Below the pieces are notes generated by a model. It was given only the letters and a program-made list of their open reading frames with translations, did no database searches and was not told where the DNA came from. From Methanobacterium sp. (lineage in GTDB: Archaea > Methanobacteriota > Methanobacteria > Methanobacteriales > Methanobacteriaceae): 7,688 nucleotides of DNA. Location: positions 1-7,688 of the forward strand of contig JACWMK010000078.1 in NCBI GenBank assembly GCA_015661405.1. Direction: 5' to 3'. The translations under genes were made by a program, and so were the position numbers. Of this stretch, positions 1-4,489 are shown one piece after another (positions within the stretch are counted from its first letter, which is position 1; each line of letters starts with the position of its first letter).

Positions 1-2
1 CA

Positions 3-398
3 AATGTAAGTGATGGATTATTAAAAACTGTTCAAGGAATTAAAGGAAGTAGTTTAGAATTATACGATTATCGTGTTCGTTTAATTCCTCAAAAATTTGA
101 AATGAAATATAGAGCTGATTATTTAATTGAAGATATAGTATCAGTTAATTTCACGATTCCAAGGAAATTTAAGCATCTAATTGGGAAGATGGTCCCTGGC
201 CATATAAATTTCAATGTTAAAGGTATTAATCATCCAGATACTAGAGCATTGATGACTTTTGGTGGTAGTGGTGTAAATGTTGGTATGTACGGCGGTGGTA
301 AGAAACCATTACTAACTATTCATTTCAATAAAGAGCAAACTCTTGAGTTTAAAGAGATGAAAGAATTAATTGAATCTAAAATGAGGAAATATCATTAA
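3..398 (+). CDS. DUF4429/PH-like domain protein, 5' end outside window
   Basis: The reading frame is open from the left edge to TAA at 396-398, so the gene begins upstream; the ATG at 102 lies inside a conserved-looking domain and is unlikely to be the start. The visible 131 residues run VQGIKGSSLELYDYRVRL, an alternating beta region, then GHINFNVKG, LLTIHFNKEQ and a final helix FKEMKELIESKMRKY. This order (V-x-GIKG opening, beta strands, G-x-I-x-F strand, closing F-x-x-x-K helix) fits DUF4429, a pleckstrin-homology-like beta-barrel with a C-terminal helix found in many prokaryotic proteins, often with short C-terminal or membrane-associated partner domains. The protein ends right after the domain helix, so nothing follows it. 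What lies N-terminal is unknown. The family call rests on pattern recognition only, and no biochemical role can be given. Confidence 0.6.
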   Translation, partial: NVSDGLLKTVQGIKGSSLELYDYRVRLIPQKFEMKYRADYLIEDIVSVNFTIPRKFKHLIGKMVPGHINFNVKGINHPDTRALMTFGGSGVNVGMYGGGKKPLLTIHFNKEQTLEFKEMKELIESKMRKYH

Positions 399-537
399 AT
401 AGTTATTTTTTAGTATATATCTTTTATTTTGAAATTATAATAAGGATATTCAATTTCTCAAAACATTTCTTGTCAATAACTTAACACTTTCAAATTTGAC
501 ATTAAATAAATAAATCCAACCAATATCTACATTAAAA

Positions 538-708
538 TTAACCCTCATTTATTAATCTTTTATTTTTATGGATAAATTCAGATACTGCAAGTCTTATCAA
601 GTTTGGTTTACTCACTCCACCCATCACATTAGATAAAATGTCTAGATCCTGGAGGTCCTTATCTGATAGCTTTATATTAATTTGCTTAAACTTTGGTTTT
701 TCAGTCAT
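538..708 (-). CDS. small ribbon-helix-helix (CopG/Arc-like) DNA-binding protein
   Basis: A 56-residue protein starting at ATG 706-708, with GAGGT about 8 bases upstream as ribosome binding site. The sequence begins MTEKPKFKQINIKLSDKDL, a single beta strand with alternating residues (FKQINIKLS) followed by helix A (DKDLQDLDILSNVMGG) and helix B (SKPNLIRLAVSEFIHKN). Strand-helix-helix with a G between the helices and an SKPNLIRLA-type second helix is the layout of ribbon-helix-helix repressors, which dimerise and put the paired strands into the DNA major groove. Such proteins often control themselves, a plasmid or viral gene, or a toxin. No toxin gene is seen next to it, so an antitoxin role is not supported. 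A candidate operator lies in its own leader (722-739). Confidence 0.8.
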   Translation of the reverse strand: MTEKPKFKQINIKLSDKDLQDLDILSNVMGGVSKPNLIRLAVSEFIHKNKRLINEG

Positions 709-721
709 GTTATAACCTCAT

Positions 722-739
722 TTAAGATAGATCTCTTAA
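722..739 (-). promoter_or_regulatory. candidate operator of the ribbon-helix-helix gene
   Basis: TTAAGA at 722-727 and TCTTAA at 734-739 are perfect inverted arms around a 6-base centre. The element sits 14-31 bases before the regulator's ATG, and an AT-rich TATA-like stretch (GATATATAAC on the minus strand, about 762-771) lies further upstream. It would therefore fall in the leader or near the transcription start. Binding by the adjacent ribbon-helix-helix protein is inference from position and symmetry. Confidence 0.4.
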
Positions 740-813
740 TTCATTTAATAAGATTTTTAGTTATATATCATAATTTTGTTATATTAGTATATAAAGGATT
801 ATAGCAAATATAT

Positions 814-851
814 ATTCTACTTCGTTAAACGGTCCTATAACGAAGTAGAAT
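814..851. repeat. perfect 13-bp inverted repeat with 12-base loop
   Basis: ATTCTACTTCGTT at 814-826 is the exact reverse complement of AACGAAGTAGAAT at 839-851, separated by AAACGGTCCTAT. The arms are longer and more GC-containing than expected by chance in this AT-rich region. There is no U-run directly after either side, so it is not an obvious terminator. The half-motif AACGAAGT recurs at 998-1005. It may be a protein-binding site, a transposon scar or an RNA hairpin. Confidence 0.75.
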
Positions 852-1029
852 TATTAAATTAAGAAAAAGTAATACATATTAAAGAAAGGTTCTAGTGTGG
901 TTATAGGAGAAAATAAGATTAGAAATGGCTTAATAAATTTAAAATAAATTTGAGTTTTCAACTCCAATTATATAAAAAATTATAATTATATATTTTAAAC
1001 GAAGTTTAGCTTGGATATGATATAATAAT

Positions 1030-1078
1030 GGGGGTATTAGAAAATACTCGTTTTCACTCGATTTTGATCGTGTTCCCC
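1030..1078 (+). ncRNA. candidate structured small RNA (three-way junction)
   Basis: Four G (1030-1033) can pair with CCCC (1075-1078), enclosing two hairpins: GTATT/AATAC with loop AGAA (1034-1047), and CA-CGAT/ATCG-TG with loop TTTG and a 2-base bulge (1055-1072). This block stands out from its very AT-rich surroundings. A TATA-like element (986-994) lies about 40 bases upstream, and a hairpin followed by U residues lies 60 bases downstream, which would give a transcript of roughly 140 bases. I do not recognise it as a known RNA family, tRNA or CRISPR repeat. Strand and function are inference. Confidence 0.35.
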
Positions 1079-1139
1079 AAGATATAAAAAATCTCTGTGG
1101 AATTCATTAAAGCCCTTAAAAATTAAATATATAAAAAAT

Positions 1140-1160
1140 AAGACATTAAGATTGTCTTTT
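1140..1160 (+). terminator. hairpin plus short U-run
   Basis: AAGACA (1140-1145) pairs with TGTCTT (1153-1158) across a 7-base loop, followed by more T residues and AATTTT. It lies downstream of the candidate structured RNA. It is weak by strength of stem but suitably placed. Confidence 0.35.
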
Positions 1161-1325
1161 AATTTTAAATTAATTTAGTTTTAAAATCAAAAACTTAGTT
1201 GTAAATTCTAAAAAAAATAGTGAAAATTGCCAAGTTTATTCAAATTTTAGCAAAAAATAATGAAAATTTAACAAAACTTTCCAAATTTTTTAAAATACAA
1301 TAATATGTATTCTAAATGATAAAAT

Positions 1326-1495
1326 TCAGACACCAGTCAAACGTTTTAAATCTTCTAAAAGAGATTCACACTTATCGGTTTGCTGTTTAACTAATGGAGA
1401 ATTAACATCTAAGTTATCTAAAATATTTAATTCATAATAGAAATCTTTTAATTTATCATCAAAACCGAATCAATAGGTTTATTTGTATCAATCAT
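1326..1495 (-). pseudogene. third tandem copy of ~50-residue small protein, frameshifted
   Basis: It starts at ATG 1493-1495, overlapping the last stop of the previous copy. The first frame reads MIDTNKPIDS and then runs into a stop at 1448-1450. One base lost just after codon 10 explains this: in the next frame the sequence continues FDDKLKDFYYELNIL, then SPLVKQQTDKCESLLEDL, then KRLTGV and TGA at 1326-1328. That continuation lines up with the intact copy (FDNKLKEFYILCDQL, SPERQELNSKLDTLE, LCGV). The reconstructed protein is about 55 residues, rich in charge and likely two helices. Function unknown. A sequencing error could mimic the frameshift, but neighbouring decay makes true loss more likely. 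Confidence 0.7.
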
Positions 1496-1646
1496 TTCCA
1501 ACACCCGCCAAATGCTCTAATTCAATTTATAAGTTATCTAACTTGATTAATTGCTGTTTATATTCTGGTGTTCCATAATCCAATTTTTTTAAAATATCAA
1601 GTTCACAATAGTAATTTTTTAATTTATCATCAAAAGTAGAATCCAA
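1488..1646 (-). pseudogene. second tandem copy of ~50-residue small protein, nonsense codon
   Basis: The likely start is TTG at 1644-1646 (aligned with the ATG of the first copy: L/M-D-x-x-FD), preceded by GGTG inside the end of the first copy, so the two genes abut. It reads MDSTFDDKLKNYYCELDIL, then TPEYKQQLIKLDNL and a TAA at 1527-1529, then continues in the same frame IELEHLAGVGND to TGA at 1488-1490. The post-stop segment matches the C-terminus of the intact copy (LERELEALCGV), so one nonsense mutation cuts a protein of otherwise normal length. If read as it stands the product is 39 residues. It shares the motif FDDKLK-x-(F/Y)Y with the third copy. Function unknown. Confidence 0.7.
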
Positions 1647-1647
1647 C

Positions 1648-1797
1648 TTAAACACCACAAAGTGCTTCTAATTCACGTTCAAGAGTATCTAACTTAGAAT
1701 TAAGCTCTTGGCGTTCCGGTGAATCTTTCCCAATTGATGGGAGCTGATCACATAAAATATAGAATTCTTTAAGTTTATTATCAAAATTATTATCCAT
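1648..1797 (-). CDS. small acidic helical protein, intact member of a tandem family
   Basis: A 49-residue protein from ATG 1795-1797 with GGTG 8-11 bases upstream. It reads MDNNFDNKLKEFYILCDQL, then a short turn with SPERQ, then LNSKLDTLERELEALCGV. The pattern is two amphipathic helices joined by a turn containing S/T-P, the second with leucine spacing able to form a coiled coil. Two degenerate relatives follow directly downstream on the same strand, with no intergenic space, so the three were made by tandem duplication and were probably one transcript. It is the only member without a disabling change. I do not recognise the family. The small size, lack of any membrane segment and acidic charge would suit an adaptor or an anti-factor, but that is guesswork. 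Confidence 0.65.
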   Translation of the reverse strand: MDNNFDNKLKEFYILCDQLPSIGKDSPERQELNSKLDTLERELEALCGV

Positions 1798-1811
1798 ATT
1801 TTTCACCATCC

Positions 1812-1819
1812 AAAAAAAA
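1812..1819 (-). terminator. U8 tract after the two-stop pseudogene
   Basis: Eight consecutive A on the plus strand give U8 in a minus-strand transcript, 17 bases after the stop of the gene ending at 1836 and just before the ribosome binding site of the next one. Oligo-U runs alone can terminate archaeal transcription. Confidence 0.45.
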
Positions 1820-1835
1820 TTAATAAAAAAATAAT

Positions 1836-2222
1836 TTATTTTGCTTTTTCATATTTAATGAAAGTAGCATGTATTTCTACACTATAACACAGTTTATTAA
1901 GTCCATCATCTGGCGTTTCTAGTAATTCATATTTTATTTCATCTTCAGTCATTTGATGATTATATAAGAATCTTAATGAGTTCAAGTTTTCAAAAACTAA
2001 ATCACCTAATATCTCACCATCTGTATTATTAAAGAACCTAGTAGTTCCTATGGCATCTTTTAACTCTGAATCTAAATCTTATATTATTTTGTCATCATGT
2101 CCAATTCAATGTAATTTTTTATCAAGTCCAAGTAATAGTTGTTTTCTACCTTTTAATTCTCTTAAATCATTTGTTTTTTGTTCTATTAACTTATCTAAAT
2201 CTTTTATTGTTTCCTGTTCCAT
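1836..2222 (-). pseudogene. decayed ~128-residue coiled-coil protein, two in-frame stops
   Basis: It starts at ATG 2220-2222 with GGGTG about 6 bases upstream. It reads MEQETIKDLDKLIEQKTNDL, a charged helix rich in L/K/E, up to residue 38, then TGA (codon 39, 2106-2108), eight residues, TAA (codon 48, 2079-2081), and then continues in the same frame through DLDSELKDAIG, LNSLRFLYNHQM, ETPDDGLNKLCYSVE and FIKYEKAK to TAA at 1836-1838. Frame is kept across 129 codons, so point mutations rather than indels broke it. It is a relative of the gene at 2283-2584: AI at the same spacing before LNS(L/I)xxLxN, then TP-x7-CYxV and F-x-x-Y. Recoding is unlikely because the stops are TGA and TAA, not TAG. 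Function unknown. Confidence 0.75.
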
Positions 2223-2249
2223 GTTTTCACCCTTGTTTTTATAACTTTC

Positions 2250-2258
2250 AAAAAAAAA
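2250..2258 (-). terminator. U9 tract after the frameshifted gene
   Basis: Nine A on the plus strand give U9 in the minus transcript. It lies 25 bases beyond the reconstructed stop at 2283, which supports the longer reading of that gene. Confidence 0.5.
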
Positions 2259-2282
2259 GAAATGTTAAATTAGAACTTTAAA

Positions 2283-2584
2283 TCATGAAGTTTTATCTTC
2301 AGGGACTTCATCATACCTATAAAATAAACCTTCTAATGAAACATGATAACAATTTCTAGTATGTCTCTTTTCTCCGGTGTAACCATAATATCATTATGGA
2401 GGAGTTTTATTGAATTTAATTGAACCATTTTTAACTTACCTTCAACATTATCCAATGGTTTCTCAAAATCTGCAATCAACAATGGAATTGCTTGATTTAT
2501 TGATCCTATTACTTCATCCATCTTTTTTGATTCTAAATCAAATTTTTCATTTATTATTTTCTTAACACCTTGTTTTTTATTCAT
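2283..2584 (-). pseudogene. relative of the two-stop pseudogene, 3' part frameshifted
   Basis: ATG at 2582-2584 is preceded by the strong site GGAGGG. The first frame gives 83 residues: MNKKQGVKKIINEKFDLESK, QAIPLLIADFEKPLDN, then LNSIKLLHNDIMVTPEKR, ending IVIMFH and TAG at 2333-2335. The bases after VTPEKR also read well in another frame: HTRNCYHVSLEGLFYRYDEV, then PEDKTS and TGA at 2283-2285. That second reading matches the neighbouring relative (TP-x7-CYSVE, then F-x-x-Y), whereas IVIMFH does not, so a frameshift near 2405-2390 is the best explanation. Reconstructed length is about 99 residues. It also lacks about 8-10 residues present in the relative just before TP. The protein is helical and charged with no membrane segment. 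Function unknown. Alternatively the 83-residue form is a working truncated protein. Confidence 0.65.
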
Positions 2585-2622
2585 TTTATCCCTCCTACTA
2601 AAAACACAAATATGAAATCTCT

Positions 2623-2630
2623 AAAAAAAA
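2623..2630 (-). terminator. U8 tract after the histone gene
   Basis: Eight A on the plus strand give U8 in the minus transcript, 16 bases beyond the histone stop codon and before the next gene's ribosome binding site. Confidence 0.5.
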
Positions 2631-2645
2631 TTAAGAATTATGAGT

Positions 2646-2939
2646 TTAGGCAGCTCCGATTTCAGCGTAAGTTGCCATGAACCCCCATTTAATACTTAGG
2701 GGCTCTCTATTTGCTAAGATTGCATCTCTAACATCTTCTAACATGATGGTTTTTTGGTGTCCGTGCCTGTAAGCTGATTCAAGAGATTTGTTTCCTATGT
2801 CTTTAACGTTTAAATTTTGAGCGTAGTTAAAAAGAAGTTCTATTGCATCTTTTCTTATTCTATTAGCTTGTATGGTTTCATATTCGGTTTTTAAGCAAAC
2901 ATCTTTTAGGATTTTTTTTATTTCGGTTTTAGTTAACAT
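2646..2939 (-). CDS. divergent archaeal histone with C-terminal extension
   Basis: A 97-residue protein from ATG 2937-2939 with GAGGT upstream. The opening MLTKTEIKKILKDV fits histone helix 1; RIRKDAIELLFNYAQNL and the following SLESAYRHGHQ give the long helix 2; KTIMLEDVRDAIL matches the KTI-x-x-ED helix 3 signature of archaeal histones (GRKTIKAEDIELA in HMf-type proteins). The Arg that normally precedes KT in the L2 loop is Gln here, while the Thr and Asp are kept. Canonical archaeal histones are 66-70 residues and end after helix 3; this one has about 20 more (EPLSIKWGFMATYAEIGAA), rich in aromatic and hydrophobic residues. Extended histones such as MJ1647 of Methanocaldococcus use a C-terminal extension to make tetramers that bridge DNA; this extension may do likewise, but its sequence differs. 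It is not the main chromosomal histone type and sits in an accessory region beside an AbrB gene. Confidence 0.75.
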   Translation of the reverse strand: MLTKTEIKKILKDVCLKTEYETIQANRIRKDAIELLFNYAQNLNVKDIGNKSLESAYRHGHQKTIMLEDVRDAILANREPLSIKWGFMATYAEIGAA

Positions 2940-2976
2940 TTTATCTACCTCTAAATGTATATTATGTGCTAACTAC

Positions 2977-2984
2977 TATATAAA
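2977..2984 (-). promoter_or_regulatory. TATA box of the histone gene
   Basis: On the minus strand TTTATATA lies 38 bases before the histone ATG. That would place the transcription start about 15 bases before the ATG, leaving room for the GAGGT ribosome binding site. Confidence 0.5.
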
Positions 2985-2991
2985 CTTTTAG

Positions 2992-3014
2992 ACTAACTAA
3001 TATACTAACTAATA
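2992..3014. repeat. 11-bp direct repeat between divergent histone and AbrB genes
   Basis: ACTAACTAATA occurs at 2992-3002 and again at 3004-3014 (12-base period), with a looser third match CTAACTACTATA at 2969-2980. The repeats lie between the two TATA boxes of the divergent genes, so one bound regulator could control both. The AbrB protein encoded alongside is the obvious candidate, by inference. Confidence 0.6.
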
Positions 3015-3016
3015 AG

Positions 3017-3024
3017 TATAAATA
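3017..3024 (+). promoter_or_regulatory. TATA box of the AbrB gene, leaderless start likely
   Basis: TATAAATA ends 22 bases before the ATG at 3047. Archaeal transcription begins about 25 bases after the TATA centre, so the transcript should start at or next to the ATG. No ribosome binding site is seen (only AATATTATT precedes the ATG), which agrees with a leaderless mRNA. Confidence 0.6.
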
Positions 3025-3046
3025 AGGGATAACGTATAATATTATT

Positions 3047-3226
3047 ATGAAAGGATATAATACGAAATTAACAAAAGCAGGTAGAGAGGGCTTGAGCCTA
3101 AGAACTACGTTTCCAGCTGCAATAAAAAATCAATTAGGATTAAATGAAGGTGATGAATTAAACTGGGAACTAGATAAGATAAATGATGAATGGGTAATAA
3201 TTGTGAAACCTATAAAAAATAAATGA
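3047..3226 (+). CDS. AbrB/SpoVT-type DNA-binding protein
   Basis: A 59-residue protein: MKGYNTKLTKAGREGLSLRT, then TFPAAIKNQLGLNEGDEL, then NWELDKINDEWVIIVKP. The pattern strand (LTKAG...SLRTTFP), helix (AAIKNQLGL), EGDEL turn and final strands is the swapped-hairpin AbrB domain; (I/L)RTTFPAAIKNQL matches the usual RITIPKEIRKKLGL motif, and N-x-GDEL the usual K-x-GD-x-(L/I). These proteins bind DNA as dimers and act as transition-state regulators or antitoxins. No toxin gene follows, so a stand-alone regulator is likelier. It is divergent from the histone gene with shared direct repeats between. A second, 5'-truncated copy of this gene lies at 7247-7385, about 80% identical over the shared part by eye. 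Confidence 0.85.
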   Translation: MKGYNTKLTKAGREGLSLRTTFPAAIKNQLGLNEGDELNWELDKINDEWVIIVKPIKNK

Positions 3227-3478
3227 TAATCACTTCAATTTAATAGACAAGAAGAATCCTAAAATACCTCTTCTACAATAATTAAACTCCTTATTCTCAT
3301 TTCCTTTAATATTCAGCACATTATAATACATGAAAACATTTTTTATTCAATTTCCATATATCAAATATTTATTTTTTTTAACAGTTTTAACAAACTTATT
3401 ATTCAATTATCATCCTTAATGTCATTCAATGCTTAAAATAAGAACCAAAAAGTATTAATATAATAAAATAGAGATAAA
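3227..3478. other. AT-rich intergenic stretch
   Basis: No gene, RNA or clear repeat was seen on either strand. The only notable point is that the first ~20 bases after the AbrB stop are still similar to the flank of the second AbrB copy, so the duplicated unit reached past the stop codon. Confidence 0.5.
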
Positions 3479-3649
3479 TATCCACCAGGAGAGTTTATAG
3501 GGGGATTACAGATCACAGCAAACATCACAGCATTCGGCACTCTGGCTAGAACCTGTAAGATAGGACTATTGAGGGTGATAACAGAGAATAATGATTCCCC
3601 ATCTGATATAGAGTGGTTCTCAGAGAATTGGTTAGTAGCAATGGATTAA
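3479..3649 (+). pseudogene. 3' remnant of an unrecognised, more GC-rich gene
   Basis: A 56-codon open stretch with no start codon near its left end: YPPGEFIGGLQITANITAF, then GTLARTCKIGLLRVITEN, then SPSDIEWFSENWLVAMD and TAA at 3647-3649. Codon use and GC content are visibly higher than in the flanking DNA, and amino-acid content is ordinary for a folded protein, so it is more likely the tail of a lost gene than chance. TAA codons block the frame just upstream. The sole internal candidate start is a GTG well inside. I do not recognise the family. The stop overlaps an inverted repeat that could be its terminator. Confidence 0.5.
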
Positions 3650-3673
3650 GCATAATTTCCTTTCTTAATCCAT
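3641..3673. repeat. 10-bp inverted repeat at the end of the remnant
   Basis: ATGGATTAAG (3641-3650) is the exact reverse complement of CTTAATCCAT (3664-3673), with a 13-base loop. The left arm contains the remnant's stop codon. The right arm overlaps a palindrome, ATCCATGGAT (3668-3677). It may be an old terminator or the boundary of a lost element. Confidence 0.6.
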
Positions 3674-3687
3674 GGATATTATAAAGT

Positions 3688-3695
3688 TTTATATT
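3688..3695 (+). promoter_or_regulatory. probable TATA box of the PsbP-like gene
   Basis: TTTATATT lies about 42 bases before the ATG at 3737; a second candidate, TTATAAAG, is at 3679-3686. The ribosome binding site GGGGTG is at 3726-3731. Confidence 0.4.
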
Positions 3696-3736
3696 CTTAA
3701 GAAAGTAATATTTATCTAATTTTATGGGGTGTTAAA

Positions 3737-4207
3737 ATGAAAAAACTAATTTATGTAGTAATAATCGTAATAATATTAGCACTTGGAATTACATTTTTAT
3801 TAAATAGTGGCAATTCTAACACCAGTACAACACCATCTAACAACTATACAGGACAATATATGTCATTCCAGTATCCTACAGGATGGAATATAACTGAAAT
3901 GAATGAAAATCAAACTGTAGAATTAAATAAAAGTAGTGATTGGATTCAAGTTCTTTTAATTGGAACCGCTCAAAGCAGTGATGGACTTCAAAATTATACA
4001 CAAGAAGATATTGATTTAGGTGATATGTACAAATCTCAAGGGACTTACTATAATAATGTTTCAAATACATCATATCAAGTGTTCACTGGCAATTACAACA
4101 ATACTGCAATGACAATATATCTATTTAATAAGAATGGGAGCTATTTTGAGGTTCGTGGAACTGGAAATTTAGACGCTTACGATGAAATAGTAGCTACTAT
4201 CCATTAA
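3737..4207 (+). CDS. membrane-anchored PsbP-like protein
   Basis: A 156-residue protein from ATG 3737 with GGGGTG five bases upstream. Residues 4-22 are a strong N-terminal hydrophobic helix (YVVIIVIILALGITFLL) after MKK, acting as an uncleaved anchor or signal. A Ser/Thr/Asn linker (23-37) leads to an extracellular domain beginning YMSFQYPTGWNITE, the (F/Y)-x-YP-x-GW motif that opens PsbP-like/DUF1795 folds. The alternating beta pattern after it (WIQVLLIGT, TSYQVFTGNY, AMTIYLFNKNG, YFEVRGTG) and the final helix DAYDEIVATI also fit. Many N-x-(S/T) sites suit a glycosylated surface protein. Archaeal members are common as several short secreted proteins per genome; their role is unknown. It is probably transcribed alone: a T7 run follows the stop, and the upstream side is a remnant. 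Confidence 0.7.
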   Translation: MKKLIYVVIIVIILALGITFLLNSGNSNTSTTPSNNYTGQYMSFQYPTGWNITEMNENQTVELNKSSDWIQVLLIGTAQSSDGLQNYTQEDIDLGDMYKSQGTYYNNVSNTSYQVFTGNYNNTAMTIYLFNKNGSYFEVRGTGNLDAYDEIVATIH

Positions 4208-4210
4208 TCA

Positions 4211-4217
4211 TTTTTTT
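4211..4217 (+). terminator. U7 tract after the PsbP-like gene
   Basis: Seven T begin four bases after the TAA stop. A weak inverted repeat (AGAATAT at 4230-4236 with ATATTCT at 4251-4257) follows. The rest of the gap to 4445 shows nothing further. Confidence 0.45.
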
Positions 4218-4445
4218 ACTTTAAGCTTAAGAATATTAGAGGATTATCTTATATTCTAGCACGGTGTAATTGGCATTAAAAACTAATTTGAGTACGAAAA
4301 AATTCTAATCGATACATTTTTATGTTCAATGATATTATGTAAGGTTGAAGACATTATTATTTAAAATAAATTAAATTTAAAATATACTCTTTATGTTGAT
4401 TTTTGAGTAATTATGTGTCGGAAATTATTTAAACTCTAAAATTAA

Positions 4446-4454
4446 TATAAATAG
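4446..4454 (+). promoter_or_regulatory. TATA box and start choice for the Ntn-hydrolase gene
   Basis: TATAAATAG lies 36 bases before ATG 4490. The expected transcription start (about 4473) falls on the in-frame TTG at 4472, too close for that codon to be the start. The ATG at 4490 has an ideal G-rich site, GGGGGGAT, at 4479-4486. Confidence 0.6.
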
Positions 4455-4489
4455 TGTACTTGTGGTTATGATTGTATTGGGGGGATTAC

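Larger units (their letters stand above)
852..1325. other. gene-free AT-rich stretch holding a possible small RNA
   Basis: Both strands were read and no convincing protein gene was found. The items seen are a TATA-like run TTATATATT at 986-994, a structured segment at 1030-1078 (separate entry), a hairpin with U-run at 1140-1160 (separate entry) and an A/T-rich tail (about 1160-1325) with short repeats such as CAAATTTT. On the minus strand the tail is the 3' flank of the decayed small-gene cluster. Confidence 0.6.

Noticed and set aside
538..708. Toxin-antitoxin pair around the ribbon-helix-helix gene
   Set aside because: No second small gene adjoins it on the same strand.
1020..1085. CRISPR repeat or tRNA gene
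   Set aside because: The block occurs once, with no spaced copies and no cloverleaf or T-loop motif.
2050..2244. Plus-strand open frame of 64 codons
   Set aside because: It lies antisense across the two-stop pseudogene; its Ser/Phe/Leu-rich product is the shadow of a Lys/Glu-rich gene, and it lacks a ribosome binding site.
3876..4073. Minus-strand open frame of 65 codons
   Set aside because: It is antisense within the PsbP-like gene, has no ribosome site, and its composition is typical of a shadow frame.
4472..4489. TTG at 4472 as start of the Ntn-hydrolase
   Set aside because: It would lie at the expected transcription start, has no ribosome site, and would bury the Thr that should become the N-terminal nucleophile.
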